From NCBI GenBank assembly GCA_902362925.1, contig CABIYL010000002.1: 64,000 nt of DNA; one strand, 5' to 3'. A model generated the notes under the pieces. It did not search any database. It was not told the DNA's origin and saw nothing but the letters and a program-made list of their open reading frames with translations. Positions 52,501 through 60,859 of the stretch are shown piece after piece (position 1 is the first letter of the stretch; each line of letters begins with the position of its first letter). The position numbers and the translations under genes are program-made. The stretch comes from Pseudoflavonifractor sp902362925 (GTDB lineage Bacteria > Bacillota > Clostridia > Oscillospirales > Oscillospiraceae).

Positions 52501-55135
52501 GAAGGACGATGACGCGCTGGTGTTTGAAGTAGGCGATATGCTCGCCGCCGTCAGCCTGAATAACTATCCCATCCCCGGCGGCGAGGCCGAGGGCAATGCG
52601 GAAAACAACTATATGTGGGAGGATGCGGTCAAGGTAGCCAAAAAGCACCGTGCCCACCTGATGGTAGCAGTGCTGGGTAAAGAGGAGGATCTGCTGGAAA
52701 AGGGCAAGCTGTTCACCAAGGTGGTTGCCGCCTGCTGCCGCCAGGAATATGCCACCGGCATCTACACCAGCGGCGTGGTGTTTGAGCCCCGGTTCTATGA
52801 GGGCTTTGCCGACATGATGCAGGAGGACGAGCTGCCCATCTTCAACTGGATCTGGTTCGGCCTCTGGCGGGATGAGAATGGCATGAACGGCTACACCTAC
52901 GGTCTGGATGTGTTTGGCAAAGACGAGATGGAGGTACTGGGTACCGATGCCAAGCCGAGCGATCTGCGGGACTTTTTGGCCAGCCTTGTGTCCTATGTGC
53001 TGGAGAATGATGTGGAACTGCACGATGGGGAGACCATCGGTTTTGATGCAGATGATAAGCACACCATCACCCGCAGCCCTGGCGTCGGACTGCCGGAGGA
53101 GCAGATGACTCTGAAAATCTCCTGGGCGTCATCGGACAATGACCCTGACGATGATGACGATGACCCGGACGGTGAAGTGCCCGAGGATGAAGAAAACGGT
53201 GTTCCCGAGGTCTACACCGAGGAGGAGATGGAGGCCGTCGAGGCTCACATTCAGCAGTATTTCGGCAAGTTTGAGAATGTGTTCCACGAGCTGTCTTCCC
53301 CGGACATCCATGTGGACATCTGCGTGGTGCCGCCCTCTGGGGATCGGGACTACTACACCCTGGTAACCATGGGCATGGGTGCCCACCGGATGAATATGCC
53401 GGAGGAACTGGCCGAATACAAGTTAGAGCGGGCGGAGCTGGCCATTGCGCTGCCGGGTAACTGGAAGCTGAAGCGTGAGGATCTGAAGAATGAGCGGTGG
53501 TATTGGCCCTTCCGTTTGCTGAAGGTGCTGGCCCGGCTGCCTATTGCCAGCGATACCTGGCTGGGCTTTGGCCATACCATGGACAATGAGGATGACTTTG
53601 CAAAGGGCACAAAGCTGTGCGCCGCCATGCTGACTGGTCCCCAGGACACCGAAGATGGCAGCGAGGTCTGCATCCTGCCGAGTGGCGAGGAGGTCAACTT
53701 CTATCAGGTGATTCCCCTCTACCGAGAGGAATTGGAATATAAGATGGAGCATGACGCAGATGCTCTGTTGGACAAAATGGACGGCATCAGCTTTGTGACT
53801 TACAATACCCGTCCCAACGCCATGACTATGGGCAAACTTGGCAGTGTGGAGGACGGCGGCGTAATGGAAATGGATTGCGCTGACTGGCACCTGGAAACCA
53901 TTCAGGAAAAGAATCTGCCGGTGGATGAGCTGAGCGCCTACAACCACATGGCCATTTACCTGCGCTGGTGCATGGAGCATGACCTGATGGGTGAAGAATT
54001 CCTCGCGGAGTATGGAGAGGTGGTAGAAAAGGTCAAGGCTGATCCTGCCGGCGTAGACCTGCGGGAATTTATCCGGGATGAGCTGGACGGGCAGCTTGTC
54101 GGCCCGATGTTTGGCAAGATTGGTCGGGCCTTTGCCTCCTACTACTATGGGGAGCCGGACAGCCCCTATTTCCCCAGCGACATCGACGACTATGCCATTG
54201 GCGTCATCGGGCAGGAGCGCAATTATTCCGATGAGATCCAGGACGAAGCCTATCTGTTCATCCCATTCGACGAGGACTACTATCAGGCCATGGCAAAGGT
54301 GATCGAGGAACGCTTTGTGAACTGGCAGGGGCAGGACTTCGACGCGGATACGCTGGAGCCTTCCGAGGTGGCTCAGGCCATCATGGAGTATCTGGACTGC
54401 GAGTATACCTATTTCCCCTCCATGAAGGATGATGACCCCATCATGGCGGCTTACAGCTATGCCAAACGGGACAGCGTCCGGGAAGGCTTTGTGCCGGTGC
54501 TCATCAAGACGGATGACGAAGCCCTGTGGGAGTGCCTGATCATGAATTCTGACCCGGACAGCGATGGTGAGGACGACTATGCCTTCGACCTAGACAAGGT
54601 GGCCGAATACCGGAAGAAGATGCTCTCCGCCCTCATCAAGGAAGGAAAGACGGTCCTGGAGGCACTGACCGGCCAGCGCAGGGAAGAGGCAGAGGATGAC
54701 GATATGGACTGGGAGGAGGAAATCCTGGGTGCGATGGAGGGCGGCGATAACAATGACCGCTTCTCCAGCTACTGGGATGATGATACGGAGATGACCTATC
54801 CGCTCATCCTGGCCAAGATCCCAGTGAAGAACCCTTGGGAGATCTTCGCATACCTGCCCTTCGGAAACTGGAACGAGTGCCCTGACACGCCGGAGCTGAT
54901 GGCTGCGGCCAAATACTGGTTCGAGCAGTATGGCGCGGTACCTGCCGCCATGAGCCACGATGAGCTGGAGTTCCTGCTCCCGGCCCCCGTCCCCAAGGAG
55001 AAGGCCATGGATGTGGCGGTGGAACTGTATGGCTTCTGCCCCGATGTCATCGACCAGGGACCGGAAGACGCCACCGTGGGCGCTTTGGCTGATGTGCTGC
55101 GGCAGTCCACTGTCTGGTATCTCTGGTGGGATTGA
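49529..55135 (+). CDS. Giant poly-immunity protein (DUF2185, TPR x2, DUF4261, SUFU, DUF4253)
   Basis: The 1868-residue protein is a chain of immunity-type domains. About 186-271 is DUF2185/Imm33-like (CIATNRITVEGCKVGYCYRE). About 288-406 and 808-934 are TPR blocks. About 406-594 and 595-775 are unassigned globular parts. About 951-1200 is DUF4261 (AAVSLNNYPIPGGEAEGNAE). A strongly acidic linker lies at 1204-1226. About 1245-1430 is a suppressor-of-fused domain (FENVFHELSSPDIHVDICVV), about 1451-1535 a DUF7832-like part, and about 1754-1868 DUF4253. There is no signal peptide. AAGGAGG precedes the ATG. Each unit is known from separate immunity genes, so this is a natural multi-immunity fusion. 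Confidence 0.85.
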   Translation: MYIKKYWGNFIGGSDDSLNLVAFLEDLKKEEIPLSEIFAKIGLGKQNWDFRQTVEYLEFTHSNGVEMDFHFAIDVVTDLAAILLECSVSGSVNLQDLDEYNTPARRIRITATPEEHDAMNKALADFTQNPLEYDLSEMMDDEEIQEMARDVEALRKELYEAAGRNRDYHVKAEDMKNLLPDWEEATGCIATNRITVEGCKVGYCYREKPDGDWDSGWRFTAGDESDEYMDDPNNAGIYGLNSICNDDPDIIPLLNTPAPCAFERDENGVFQQIKDWKPDEDEEDPDMDILQQCQKWHEEDKFQKIIDALEAIPAQERTPEIDMELARAYNNLGAPSNRPLLKKAIALLKPHEEYFQGDHYWNFRMGYSYYYLDQGGRALPYFHKALEARPDDEDTKRFIEWCETDISRPWFSMCFRERTESAWKDFAEHEAQLRRMMDEDKDHTRGQELVDRVEGILNQAFDEISFEMGFNGEKYELILTPEGDKVKLFELVYFQKHATKEVLEHWNILVGRQPIRNIGLRTEDGWDISGDDVQIWLEEQGENSFAISVYCEKLLPMLREAEGRVWWMLTTLTDQVLGEIPHMRYIDSFDVLEEPKAEPSILMSQLPDALKERGLELSTDPEAYLESYLGYEMKPNEDPDADWRLDVMVGSTCCVPLINGYLNADNDFMDDLHADGAVAGFFCYPLDTLREEEGSEKIFDFRDKLEEVFTTGDGPEVLTLTGGATGLFCGYVDFIAWDIRTALQMAKEFFECSDIPWASFHTFRREAGTVNLKTPPEKEPDDEDQVPELDETLTGMDYIPYTPQNEEEFFQQLEQWNDEDEYTRCIQALNAIPEDWRNYRTAYAMARALENYAILGDHKEVPPNYKGDKALRRAIEMLESVQEEGQDKAQWNMRMAYAYQYLYGQEEKAIPYAQRWAELDPEDEDAPAVIQACQEEIAKRAEAEAEDESDHTGVFTGFVLLSKAEWDKKQFIRDMKEKWDIVVDEYDASEEKDDDALVFEVGDMLAAVSLNNYPIPGGEAEGNAENNYMWEDAVKVAKKHRAHLMVAVLGKEEDLLEKGKLFTKVVAACCRQEYATGIYTSGVVFEPRFYEGFADMMQEDELPIFNWIWFGLWRDENGMNGYTYGLDVFGKDEMEVLGTDAKPSDLRDFLASLVSYVLENDVELHDGETIGFDADDKHTITRSPGVGLPEEQMTLKISWASSDNDPDDDDDDPDGEVPEDEENGVPEVYTEEEMEAVEAHIQQYFGKFENVFHELSSPDIHVDICVVPPSGDRDYYTLVTMGMGAHRMNMPEELAEYKLERAELAIALPGNWKLKREDLKNERWYWPFRLLKVLARLPIASDTWLGFGHTMDNEDDFAKGTKLCAAMLTGPQDTEDGSEVCILPSGEEVNFYQVIPLYREELEYKMEHDADALLDKMDGISFVTYNTRPNAMTMGKLGSVEDGGVMEMDCADWHLETIQEKNLPVDELSAYNHMAIYLRWCMEHDLMGEEFLAEYGEVVEKVKADPAGVDLREFIRDELDGQLVGPMFGKIGRAFASYYYGEPDSPYFPSDIDDYAIGVIGQERNYSDEIQDEAYLFIPFDEDYYQAMAKVIEERFVNWQGQDFDADTLEPSEVAQAIMEYLDCEYTYFPSMKDDDPIMAAYSYAKRDSVREGFVPVLIKTDDEALWECLIMNSDPDSDGEDDYAFDLDKVAEYRKKMLSALIKEGKTVLEALTGQRREEAEDDDMDWEEEILGAMEGGDNNDRFSSYWDDDTEMTYPLILAKIPVKNPWEIFAYLPFGNWNECPDTPELMAAAKYWFEQYGAVPAAMSHDELEFLLPAPVPKEKAMDVAVELYGFCPDVIDQGPEDATVGALADVLRQSTVWYLWWD

Positions 55136-55150
55136 TGGGAGATTTTGACT

Positions 55151-56014
55151 ATGAACGAATACCTGAAGCAATATATTGAACTCCAAAAGCAGTTTCGAGA
55201 GACAAAAGGAAATCCAGACAGTGTCCGCTCTCTCTATACCTTCAAGGAGAAGCTGGAGCAGTCGGAAGACAAACAGGCCAAAGAGATGCTGGTGGATGTG
55301 TATGATCTGCTGGACTTCAAGAAGGATGCCTACGAACTGCTCTGCCAAATCGGAAATCGTTCCGATAAAAAGACACTCAAGCGGCTGGGCATGCTGAAGG
55401 ACTATGCGGAAAACTGGGGTAATCATTATGCCCTCCCCAAGCCCAAAACGCTGGAGGAAAAGCAGAAAGAGAAGGAGCGGCAGGCCCAGCTGGGCCTGCC
55501 CACCTTCCGGTATCACCCCAATCCGCTGGAAACCGGCGCTTTTGAGGAGTCCGCGGATGGCGTTGCCTGCGACTGCTGCGGCAAGACGACCCACATTTTC
55601 TATACAGGCCCCTTTTACGCTGTGGAGGATATTGAGTGCCTGTGCCCGGAGTGTATCTCCAGCGGCGAGGCGTCCCGGAAATACGACGGCAGCTTCCAGG
55701 ACGATTGCTCCGTGGACGATGGCGTGGAGGACCCGGCCCGATTGGACGAGCTGATCCACCGAACTCCTGGCTACTGTGGCTGGCAGCAGGAATACTGGCG
55801 CGCCCACTGCGGCGACTACTGCGCCTATCTGGGCCATGTGGGTGCCAGAGAACTGCGGGCGCTGGGTGTGCTGGAGGATGTGCTGGACGATCCAATGTGG
55901 GATGACGAACATAAGGAAATGATTCAGGAATCCGTCAATGGCGGGCATCTGCAATGCTATCTGTTCCAGTGCCTCCACTGCGGAAAACATCTGGTCTGGA
56001 TGGATTTTGATTGA
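55151..56014 (+). CDS. CbrC (UPF0167)-family protein with N-terminal helical domain
   Basis: From about residue 118 the 287-residue protein matches CbrC: TFRYHPNPLETGAFEESADG, CDCCGK, LCPECISSG, then RTPGYCGWQQEYWRAHC. CbrC was linked to colicin E2 tolerance in E. coli, in line with an anti-toxin role. The first 110 residues are a helical TPR-like extension that CbrC itself lacks. I use the ATG at 55151 with GGGAG upstream. It follows the giant gene by 15 bp. Confidence 0.85.
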   Translation: MNEYLKQYIELQKQFRETKGNPDSVRSLYTFKEKLEQSEDKQAKEMLVDVYDLLDFKKDAYELLCQIGNRSDKKTLKRLGMLKDYAENWGNHYALPKPKTLEEKQKEKERQAQLGLPTFRYHPNPLETGAFEESADGVACDCCGKTTHIFYTGPFYAVEDIECLCPECISSGEASRKYDGSFQDDCSVDDGVEDPARLDELIHRTPGYCGWQQEYWRAHCGDYCAYLGHVGARELRALGVLEDVLDDPMWDDEHKEMIQESVNGGHLQCYLFQCLHCGKHLVWMDFD

Positions 56015-56033
56015 GAAGGAGGTGCCTGCGCCA

Positions 56034-57143
56034 ATGGAAAAAACCTTCCTCAACCCCGCCACAAATAAGCAGTGGCGGATTGAAATTGACGGCCATACCA
56101 TCCGAACCTGCTTGAATGGCGGGAAGGTCAAGGAGATCCTGTGTGACTCCGCCTTCCAGGTCAAGAGCAAGGCTGCCAGCGCCATGATGGGCCAGATGCG
56201 GAAAGGATTTGTCTATCAGAATCGGGATGCCGCTGTTGGGCAGGTGCGGTGCCATCGGTTTGTCGGCAAGGACAGCAACGGTTTCATGCCCTTGGCTGCC
56301 GCCCTCACACGGGATGACTTCTTCCTGACGAGGGTAGTCGGAGATTTTGAGGACGAAACCCTCTATCACTTCGATGGCAGTGGGGAGATCTTCGAAACAG
56401 TTTCCCTGGGTGCAAAGAGAATGACCTATGAGCAGGTCCTCTGCCCCAATGATACTCTGCTGCTGAACAACAGCTATCTTTTGGAGCAGTTTTCCCTCCG
56501 CACCCATGAAATCACGCCCTTTGCCAACAAGAAAAACAGCATGAAGGCCATGCTGGATGCCAGCGGCGACCTGGCCTTGTGGTACACGGGCGAGGAAATC
56601 GTCGTCTTTGACTTTGGCAGCAACACGGAGGTGTGGAGGGAAACGGTAAAATGCAAGAAGTCAAAAGATCCGAATTTTGCCTATTACTGTTTTGGGATGC
56701 TCTCTCCCCGGCAGAGCAAAGCGGCCTACCGCATCACCGAGGGTGAGTATGTGCTGGTCGATCTGAAGTCCGCCCAAAAAGTAGTGATCCCCAATGAGGG
56801 CTGGCATCCCTTTTTCTCCCCGGATGACCGGTGTTTCTCGGTGGGCGGCAAGTTCTATCTGACCCAGACCGGAGAGAAGATAGCCAATCCTTTCCCGTTT
56901 TCTGTCCGGCAGGGGCTGAATTTTTCAGACACCTGTATGGTGCGGACAAGGGGCAGCCTGATGGCCGTTCAGCAGGGTCGTGGCAGTTCCCCCATAGAGC
57001 TGTGGGATACCGGCAGCGGCCAGCTGCTGGCCACCATTGATGACCCCTTTGTGGTGCGGCAGGTGAATTTTGCCTTTACCCAAAGCGGGCTTGTCCTGCA
57101 CACCGATTACGGGGCCATGAGCATCTATTCCTGCGCCCTCTGA
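56034..57143 (+). CDS. WGR-like domain plus beta-propeller protein
   Basis: The 369-residue protein begins with a WGR-like domain (FLNPATNKQWRIEIDGHTIR, then AFQVKSKAASAMMGQMRKGF). Repeated beta sheets follow from residue about 85, typical of a WD40/YVTN propeller (LALWYTGEEIVVFDFGSNTE, IELWDTGSGQLLATIDDP). AAGGAGGTG lies 9-10 nt before the ATG. Similar WGR-propeller proteins occur next to immunity genes. Function unknown. Confidence 0.65.
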   Translation: MEKTFLNPATNKQWRIEIDGHTIRTCLNGGKVKEILCDSAFQVKSKAASAMMGQMRKGFVYQNRDAAVGQVRCHRFVGKDSNGFMPLAAALTRDDFFLTRVVGDFEDETLYHFDGSGEIFETVSLGAKRMTYEQVLCPNDTLLLNNSYLLEQFSLRTHEITPFANKKNSMKAMLDASGDLALWYTGEEIVVFDFGSNTEVWRETVKCKKSKDPNFAYYCFGMLSPRQSKAAYRITEGEYVLVDLKSAQKVVIPNEGWHPFFSPDDRCFSVGGKFYLTQTGEKIANPFPFSVRQGLNFSDTCMVRTRGSLMAVQQGRGSSPIELWDTGSGQLLATIDDPFVVRQVNFAFTQSGLVLHTDYGAMSIYSCAL

Positions 57144-57159
57144 AACGGAAAAATGAACT

Positions 57160-57594
57160 ATGGAGCATGAGAGGAAAGAGCTTTTGGCACAGAAAAAAGC
57201 GCAGCTCAAGATAAAACAGAAAAGAGCAGAGATACAGCAATACAAGGACCGCCTTACAAAAAGTATCGAACATTTTTCTCAAAAATACCGATATGCGGAT
57301 GAAGCGGAAGCACTCAAAATTGAAACCTTTATCTCAAAACTCAATTTTGAGCAGCCGGGGCAGCTGGCGATCCAAGAAGTTTGCCCATATCCCCATGGAA
57401 ATATCTACTTGTGCTTTTTAATGGGAACAGACGCCCTATTTGAGATTTATGTATTTGGCAAATATTCTGACATCATGAGCGATCATGATGCATGGGAAGT
57501 TTTCAGTCCATACCTGTTGCTTGTGGACGAGGATTTTATTCATTACACTTATATTAACGATGATGGCGAAGTCATGGAATCACAAGTATCGTGA
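57160..57594 (+). CDS. Unknown 144-residue protein with coiled-coil N-terminus
   Basis: The first 45 residues are Lys/Gln-rich and likely coiled coil (AQKKAQLKIKQKRAEIQQYK). The rest is a compact alpha/beta domain. The DNA is visibly more AT-rich than its neighbours, suggesting recent acquisition. No family is recognised. Confidence 0.6.
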   Translation: MEHERKELLAQKKAQLKIKQKRAEIQQYKDRLTKSIEHFSQKYRYADEAEALKIETFISKLNFEQPGQLAIQEVCPYPHGNIYLCFLMGTDALFEIYVFGKYSDIMSDHDAWEVFSPYLLLVDEDFIHYTYINDDGEVMESQVS

Positions 57595-57619
57595 TGGCGG
57601 AGAAAGAGCGTGGACACCT

Positions 57620-58369
57620 ATGAACAAAGAATCATTGACAGAAAAACTCCTGGACTTGGTCGAGGGGCGGGAAACTCCCGAAACCTGGCGGAACTGGTGG
57701 GACGAGCACGAGCCAGAGTTGGAAACCCTGCTCAATCGGGGTGAATTCCTAAAACTGAAACCCTGCCGACACGGTTTTCAGTGGGTCCCAGTGTTTGGCA
57801 GCCAAAAGGGAGCCATCGCCATTCTGGAAAAGAGCGGCACTGCATTTGAGGCCAGCAATCTCTACCAGGAGCGGTATCTGGCCGAGCTGGACGCTTTCTG
57901 CAAGGAGCAGGAGCGAGTGCAGCGGGAAAAGCAAACGAAATTCAAGACCAACAACCCGGAGTTGTTTGGCCGATACCCCAAGTTCTCCAAGGCGTTGGCA
58001 AAGGTACTGGATCCCGCTGATGAGATCAGGCCTGCCGCCACGGAGGAGCAAATCGCAGGCCGAGAAAGGGCGCTGGACTTCACGCTCCCGTCCCAGGTGC
58101 GGGAGTTCTTCCTGCTGACCGCAGGCATCAATGTATCCACAGGTGTAATCGTTGAACTCTCTGGAACATTTAATCTGACCATTCATGGCGAGCGGTATTG
58201 TGTGCTGGGCGAGTTCTGGAAAGAAGCGGATGGCGACCAGCTCCTGCTCCGCCCCGGAGAGGAAACCATCTGGTACTATGCCCATGAGCAGGACAAGGTA
58301 AAGCGCCTCTGCAACGATATGACGGAACTGCTGGAGAAGAAATTGGCGAGGTATCTCAATGAGCACTGA
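57620..58369 (+). CDS. SMI1/KNR4 (SUKH)-like immunity protein
   Basis: The C-terminal 110 residues of this 249-residue protein look like a SUKH fold (ERALDFTLPSQVREFFLLTA, then a Trp/Tyr-rich end). The N-terminal part is helical. SUKH/SMI1 proteins are among the most common immunity folds of polymorphic toxins. I take the ATG at 57620; the frame is open upstream but overlaps the previous gene. Confidence 0.7.
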   Translation: MNKESLTEKLLDLVEGRETPETWRNWWDEHEPELETLLNRGEFLKLKPCRHGFQWVPVFGSQKGAIAILEKSGTAFEASNLYQERYLAELDAFCKEQERVQREKQTKFKTNNPELFGRYPKFSKALAKVLDPADEIRPAATEEQIAGRERALDFTLPSQVREFFLLTAGINVSTGVIVELSGTFNLTIHGERYCVLGEFWKEADGDQLLLRPGEETIWYYAHEQDKVKRLCNDMTELLEKKLARYLNEH

Positions 58370-58430
58370 AAACATCGCCCATGAAAAGCGCTATCGGGAC
58401 TGGCGGGCGCAGTATATAAATGTGGTATAA
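58359..58430 (+). pseudogene. Truncated array gene stub (23 codons)
   Basis: An ATG overlapping the end of the SUKH gene opens MSTENIAHEKRYRDWRAQYI and stops after 23 codons, just where AT-rich DNA starts. It looks like the 5' end of an array gene cut off by the arrival of the AlkD-like gene. Confidence 0.45.
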
Positions 58431-58470
58431 TGTTGACCAAAAAACTGACTTTAAAAGACGGTGAGTTCAC

Positions 58471-59088
58471 TTGAGGGAATACATTGAGAGCATAGAGCAT
58501 GACTTTTCTTTCATAGAAAATGGCTTTAAAGTTGAAGAAAAAAGAGCCTTGAATGATTATAAGGCTCATGATCGTGAATACATCAAAGCGTTGGCGCTTT
58601 TAGCGTACAAATCTGAAGTATATCAAGTAAGAATGTATGGCGTATTTCTTTTGGGGTACTTATCAGAAGATGAAGACATTTTAATATTCATGAGAGATGA
58701 GGTCTCGAAAGACGATGACTGGAGAGTTCAAGAGATATTAGCAAAGTCGTTTGATGAGTTCTGTAAGCGAAAAGGATATAAAAACGCCCTTCCAACGATT
58801 GATGAATGGATGAAAAGCAGCAATCCCAATACCCGGAGGGCTGTTATAGAAGGTCTGCGGATTTGGACGAGCAGACCATATTTCAAAGAGAACCCTATGG
58901 AAGCGATTGAGCGGTTAGCTGGTTTGAGAGAGGATTCCAGTGAATATGTCAGGAAGTCGGTAGGTAATGCCTTAAGAGATATAAGCAAAAAATTTCCAGA
59001 TTTAATTGAGGCTGAACTAAATCGTTGGAAATTGGATAGCAAAGAAATCAATCAAGTATATAAATTGGCAATCAAATTTATTAAGTAG
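58471..59088 (+). CDS. AlkD-like HEAT-repeat protein
   Basis: The 205-residue all-helical protein resembles DNA-alkylation-repeat (AlkD/HEAT) proteins, with repeats such as QVRMYGVFLLGYLSEDEDIL, RRAVIEGLRIWTSRPYFKEN and SEYVRKSVGNALRDISKKFP. The start is TTG, preceded by GGTGAG. The gene is clearly AT-richer than the array around it and has its own -10-like TATAAT at 58426-58430. It has probably been inserted later. True glycosylase activity is not assured; the fold is also used for protein binding. Confidence 0.75.
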   Translation: MREYIESIEHDFSFIENGFKVEEKRALNDYKAHDREYIKALALLAYKSEVYQVRMYGVFLLGYLSEDEDILIFMRDEVSKDDDWRVQEILAKSFDEFCKRKGYKNALPTIDEWMKSSNPNTRRAVIEGLRIWTSRPYFKENPMEAIERLAGLREDSSEYVRKSVGNALRDISKKFPDLIEAELNRWKLDSKEINQVYKLAIKFIK

Positions 59089-59163
59089 CGAATTCCATTT
59101 TGTTTGGGAGACGCTTCTGCCAAAGTCAAGGATACTAACAACCGCAGGGAGGAGACAATCCCC

Positions 59164-59691
59164 ATGTCAAACAGCAGGGTAGCCACTTGGAGCGGAATCC
59201 GAAACAAACTGGAGAATGACTACCTGTGCCCGGCGCTCCGGGGCCGCATCCAGTATTTTGCCACCAGCTACTGGGAAAGCCATGACCAAACAGGCCGGGC
59301 GGCCATTCGACTGGACGGCGTGGAGGTGCTGCGAAGCAACTACTATGCCTATGAACAGAGCTACTGGAACAGATATCAGGCCCTGCGGCGGGAGGGCATC
59401 GGACAGGACGATCCAAAGGCCCCCTTCCGGCTGGCCCATGAAGAGACACTGAACGATGGCTGTTTTGACAACGGTTTTTTCTATGAGGCGTTTCACGAAT
59501 TTGAAAACCAGAGCATCGAGAGAAGCCTTGTCAGCAAGAATCCTCTTGTCCGCATCTTTGCCCTCCTGGACCGCAGGTTGGGAAAGCGCCGCCTGCTGCC
59601 TTTGGAGGAATCCATGGAGCAAGAACTGGACTGGGTGCGGGCCTTCTATGTGATCCGGATGCAGGCCGAAGGGCTAATGGAAAAGGAATAA
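59164..59691 (+). CDS. SF0329-family protein
   Basis: The 175-residue protein has the SF0329-type pattern WSGIRNKLENDYLCPALRGR, YFATSYWESHDQTGRAAIRL and RIFALLDRRLGKRRL. GGGAGGAG lies upstream of the ATG at 59164. This family is frequent in immunity arrays of Firmicutes; its molecular function is unknown. Confidence 0.65.
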   Translation: MSNSRVATWSGIRNKLENDYLCPALRGRIQYFATSYWESHDQTGRAAIRLDGVEVLRSNYYAYEQSYWNRYQALRREGIGQDDPKAPFRLAHEETLNDGCFDNGFFYEAFHEFENQSIERSLVSKNPLVRIFALLDRRLGKRRLLPLEESMEQELDWVRAFYVIRMQAEGLMEKE

Positions 59692-59709
59692 CATTCAGGA
59701 GGAACTGCC

Positions 59710-60069
59710 ATGTCACAGATCGCATCCTTTTATCTTCTCAAAGACGGCCGGCGGCAGGAACTGTCCAATGGCGACTGCTCTGGCACGGTTTATATGGCCA
59801 TCTGGGACTGGTGTGAGAGCGAGCTGGATTTGGATGTCCGTTTTCCTGCTCCCCAGACGGAGGACACCCTGGACTGCGCTCTGCTGGAGGGAGAGCTGGC
59901 GTCTAATGTGCTGGCAGCTCTGCGGGAGCAGGACCTCCCGGAGCTGGCCGCTGAAATTGCCCCAGACTGGGATCTGCCCACCGAGGCGGTGCAAAGCGGG
60001 CTGGAAACGCTGCGCTCCCATCTGGAACTGGTGCAGGGCGACGCTGCCCTGCTGTATGAAATGACTTGA
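59710..60069 (+). CDS. Unknown 119-residue array protein
   Basis: The acidic protein starts MSQIASFYLLKDGRRQELSN and is helical in its second half. AGGAGG lies upstream. No family is recognised. Confidence 0.6.
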   Translation: MSQIASFYLLKDGRRQELSNGDCSGTVYMAIWDWCESELDLDVRFPAPQTEDTLDCALLEGELASNVLAALREQDLPELAAEIAPDWDLPTEAVQSGLETLRSHLELVQGDAALLYEMT

Positions 60070-60120
60070 CGGGACTATGCCCATGACAAGGATACAGGTT
60101 AAGAAACGGAGAGAAATACC

Positions 60121-60474
60121 ATGGTGAGAGATGGACTTGTGTTCAAAGATGAGGGTGGTCAGGTCATATTCAACCAGTACAGCTTCTGTGAACTGGTGAA
60201 GCACCTGCTGGTGGAGCTGGTGGGGATCTCCTATGAGGAAGCATCTCAGATAGTGGAACGCTCACCGCTGGCAGAGCCAGTGGCCGATGCCTTGGGAGTG
60301 GCGATATTCAGCCATGACCTGCCGTATTACTGGGCTATGTTTTTCTACTATGGGAACGGTTATTGGTGGAAAAGGGGTATTCCGGCGCAGCCAGAGGATA
60401 TGGATGCCTATGAAGCTCTGGAAAATAAGATCATGGAGAAATATGACTTAAAGGAACCCTTTGAGTGGGAATAA
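60121..60474 (+). CDS. Unknown 117-residue array protein
   Basis: The helical protein has an aromatic stretch (DLPYYWAMFFYYGNGYWWKR) near residue 80 that could be a hydrophobic core or membrane-facing helix. No family is recognised. The ribosome site is weak (GAGAGAAAT). Confidence 0.6.
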   Translation: MVRDGLVFKDEGGQVIFNQYSFCELVKHLLVELVGISYEEASQIVERSPLAEPVADALGVAIFSHDLPYYWAMFFYYGNGYWWKRGIPAQPEDMDAYEALENKIMEKYDLKEPFEWE

Positions 60475-60486
60475 GAGGTGAAATTT

Positions 60487-60846
60487 ATGTGGGAAAAGCA
60501 AATGTATGAGCTGCTTGATAAACTGAGCCAAATCAATTATGAAGAACTCGATATAGACGATTTCTTAGATCAAAGAGACGGTGATCCTTTTGACAGTGAA
60601 TGGGTCAGGGTTTATTAGGCTCTCGAAGAACTGAAAAAGGGAAAAACAGTTGCTGATACCCGAGAAATAGAGAAGAAAGCATACATCACCGTCTACGAAA
60701 AATCGGAGAATGATGAGTTGGCAGGGTACATCTCTGACGACTTTGGACTGATTGCAGACAGCAAACGGCTGGGCTACTCGGACAAATGGCTGGAGAAGCT
60801 GATTTCCTGCTATGAAAATGCAAGGATACCTTGCGGGGAACTTTGA
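60487..60846 (+). pseudogene. Array gene interrupted by an in-frame amber stop
   Basis: A 119-codon frame from ATG 60487 (GAGGTG upstream) to TGA 60844-60846 is protein-like throughout but contains one TAG at 60616-60618, codon 44. Before it reads DGDPFDSEWVRVY; after it reads ALEELKKGKTVADTREIEKK and SENDELAGYISDDFGL. A single nonsense mutation is the simplest explanation. Readthrough cannot be excluded. Confidence 0.7.
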
Positions 60847-60859
60847 GGGAGGTATTGCC

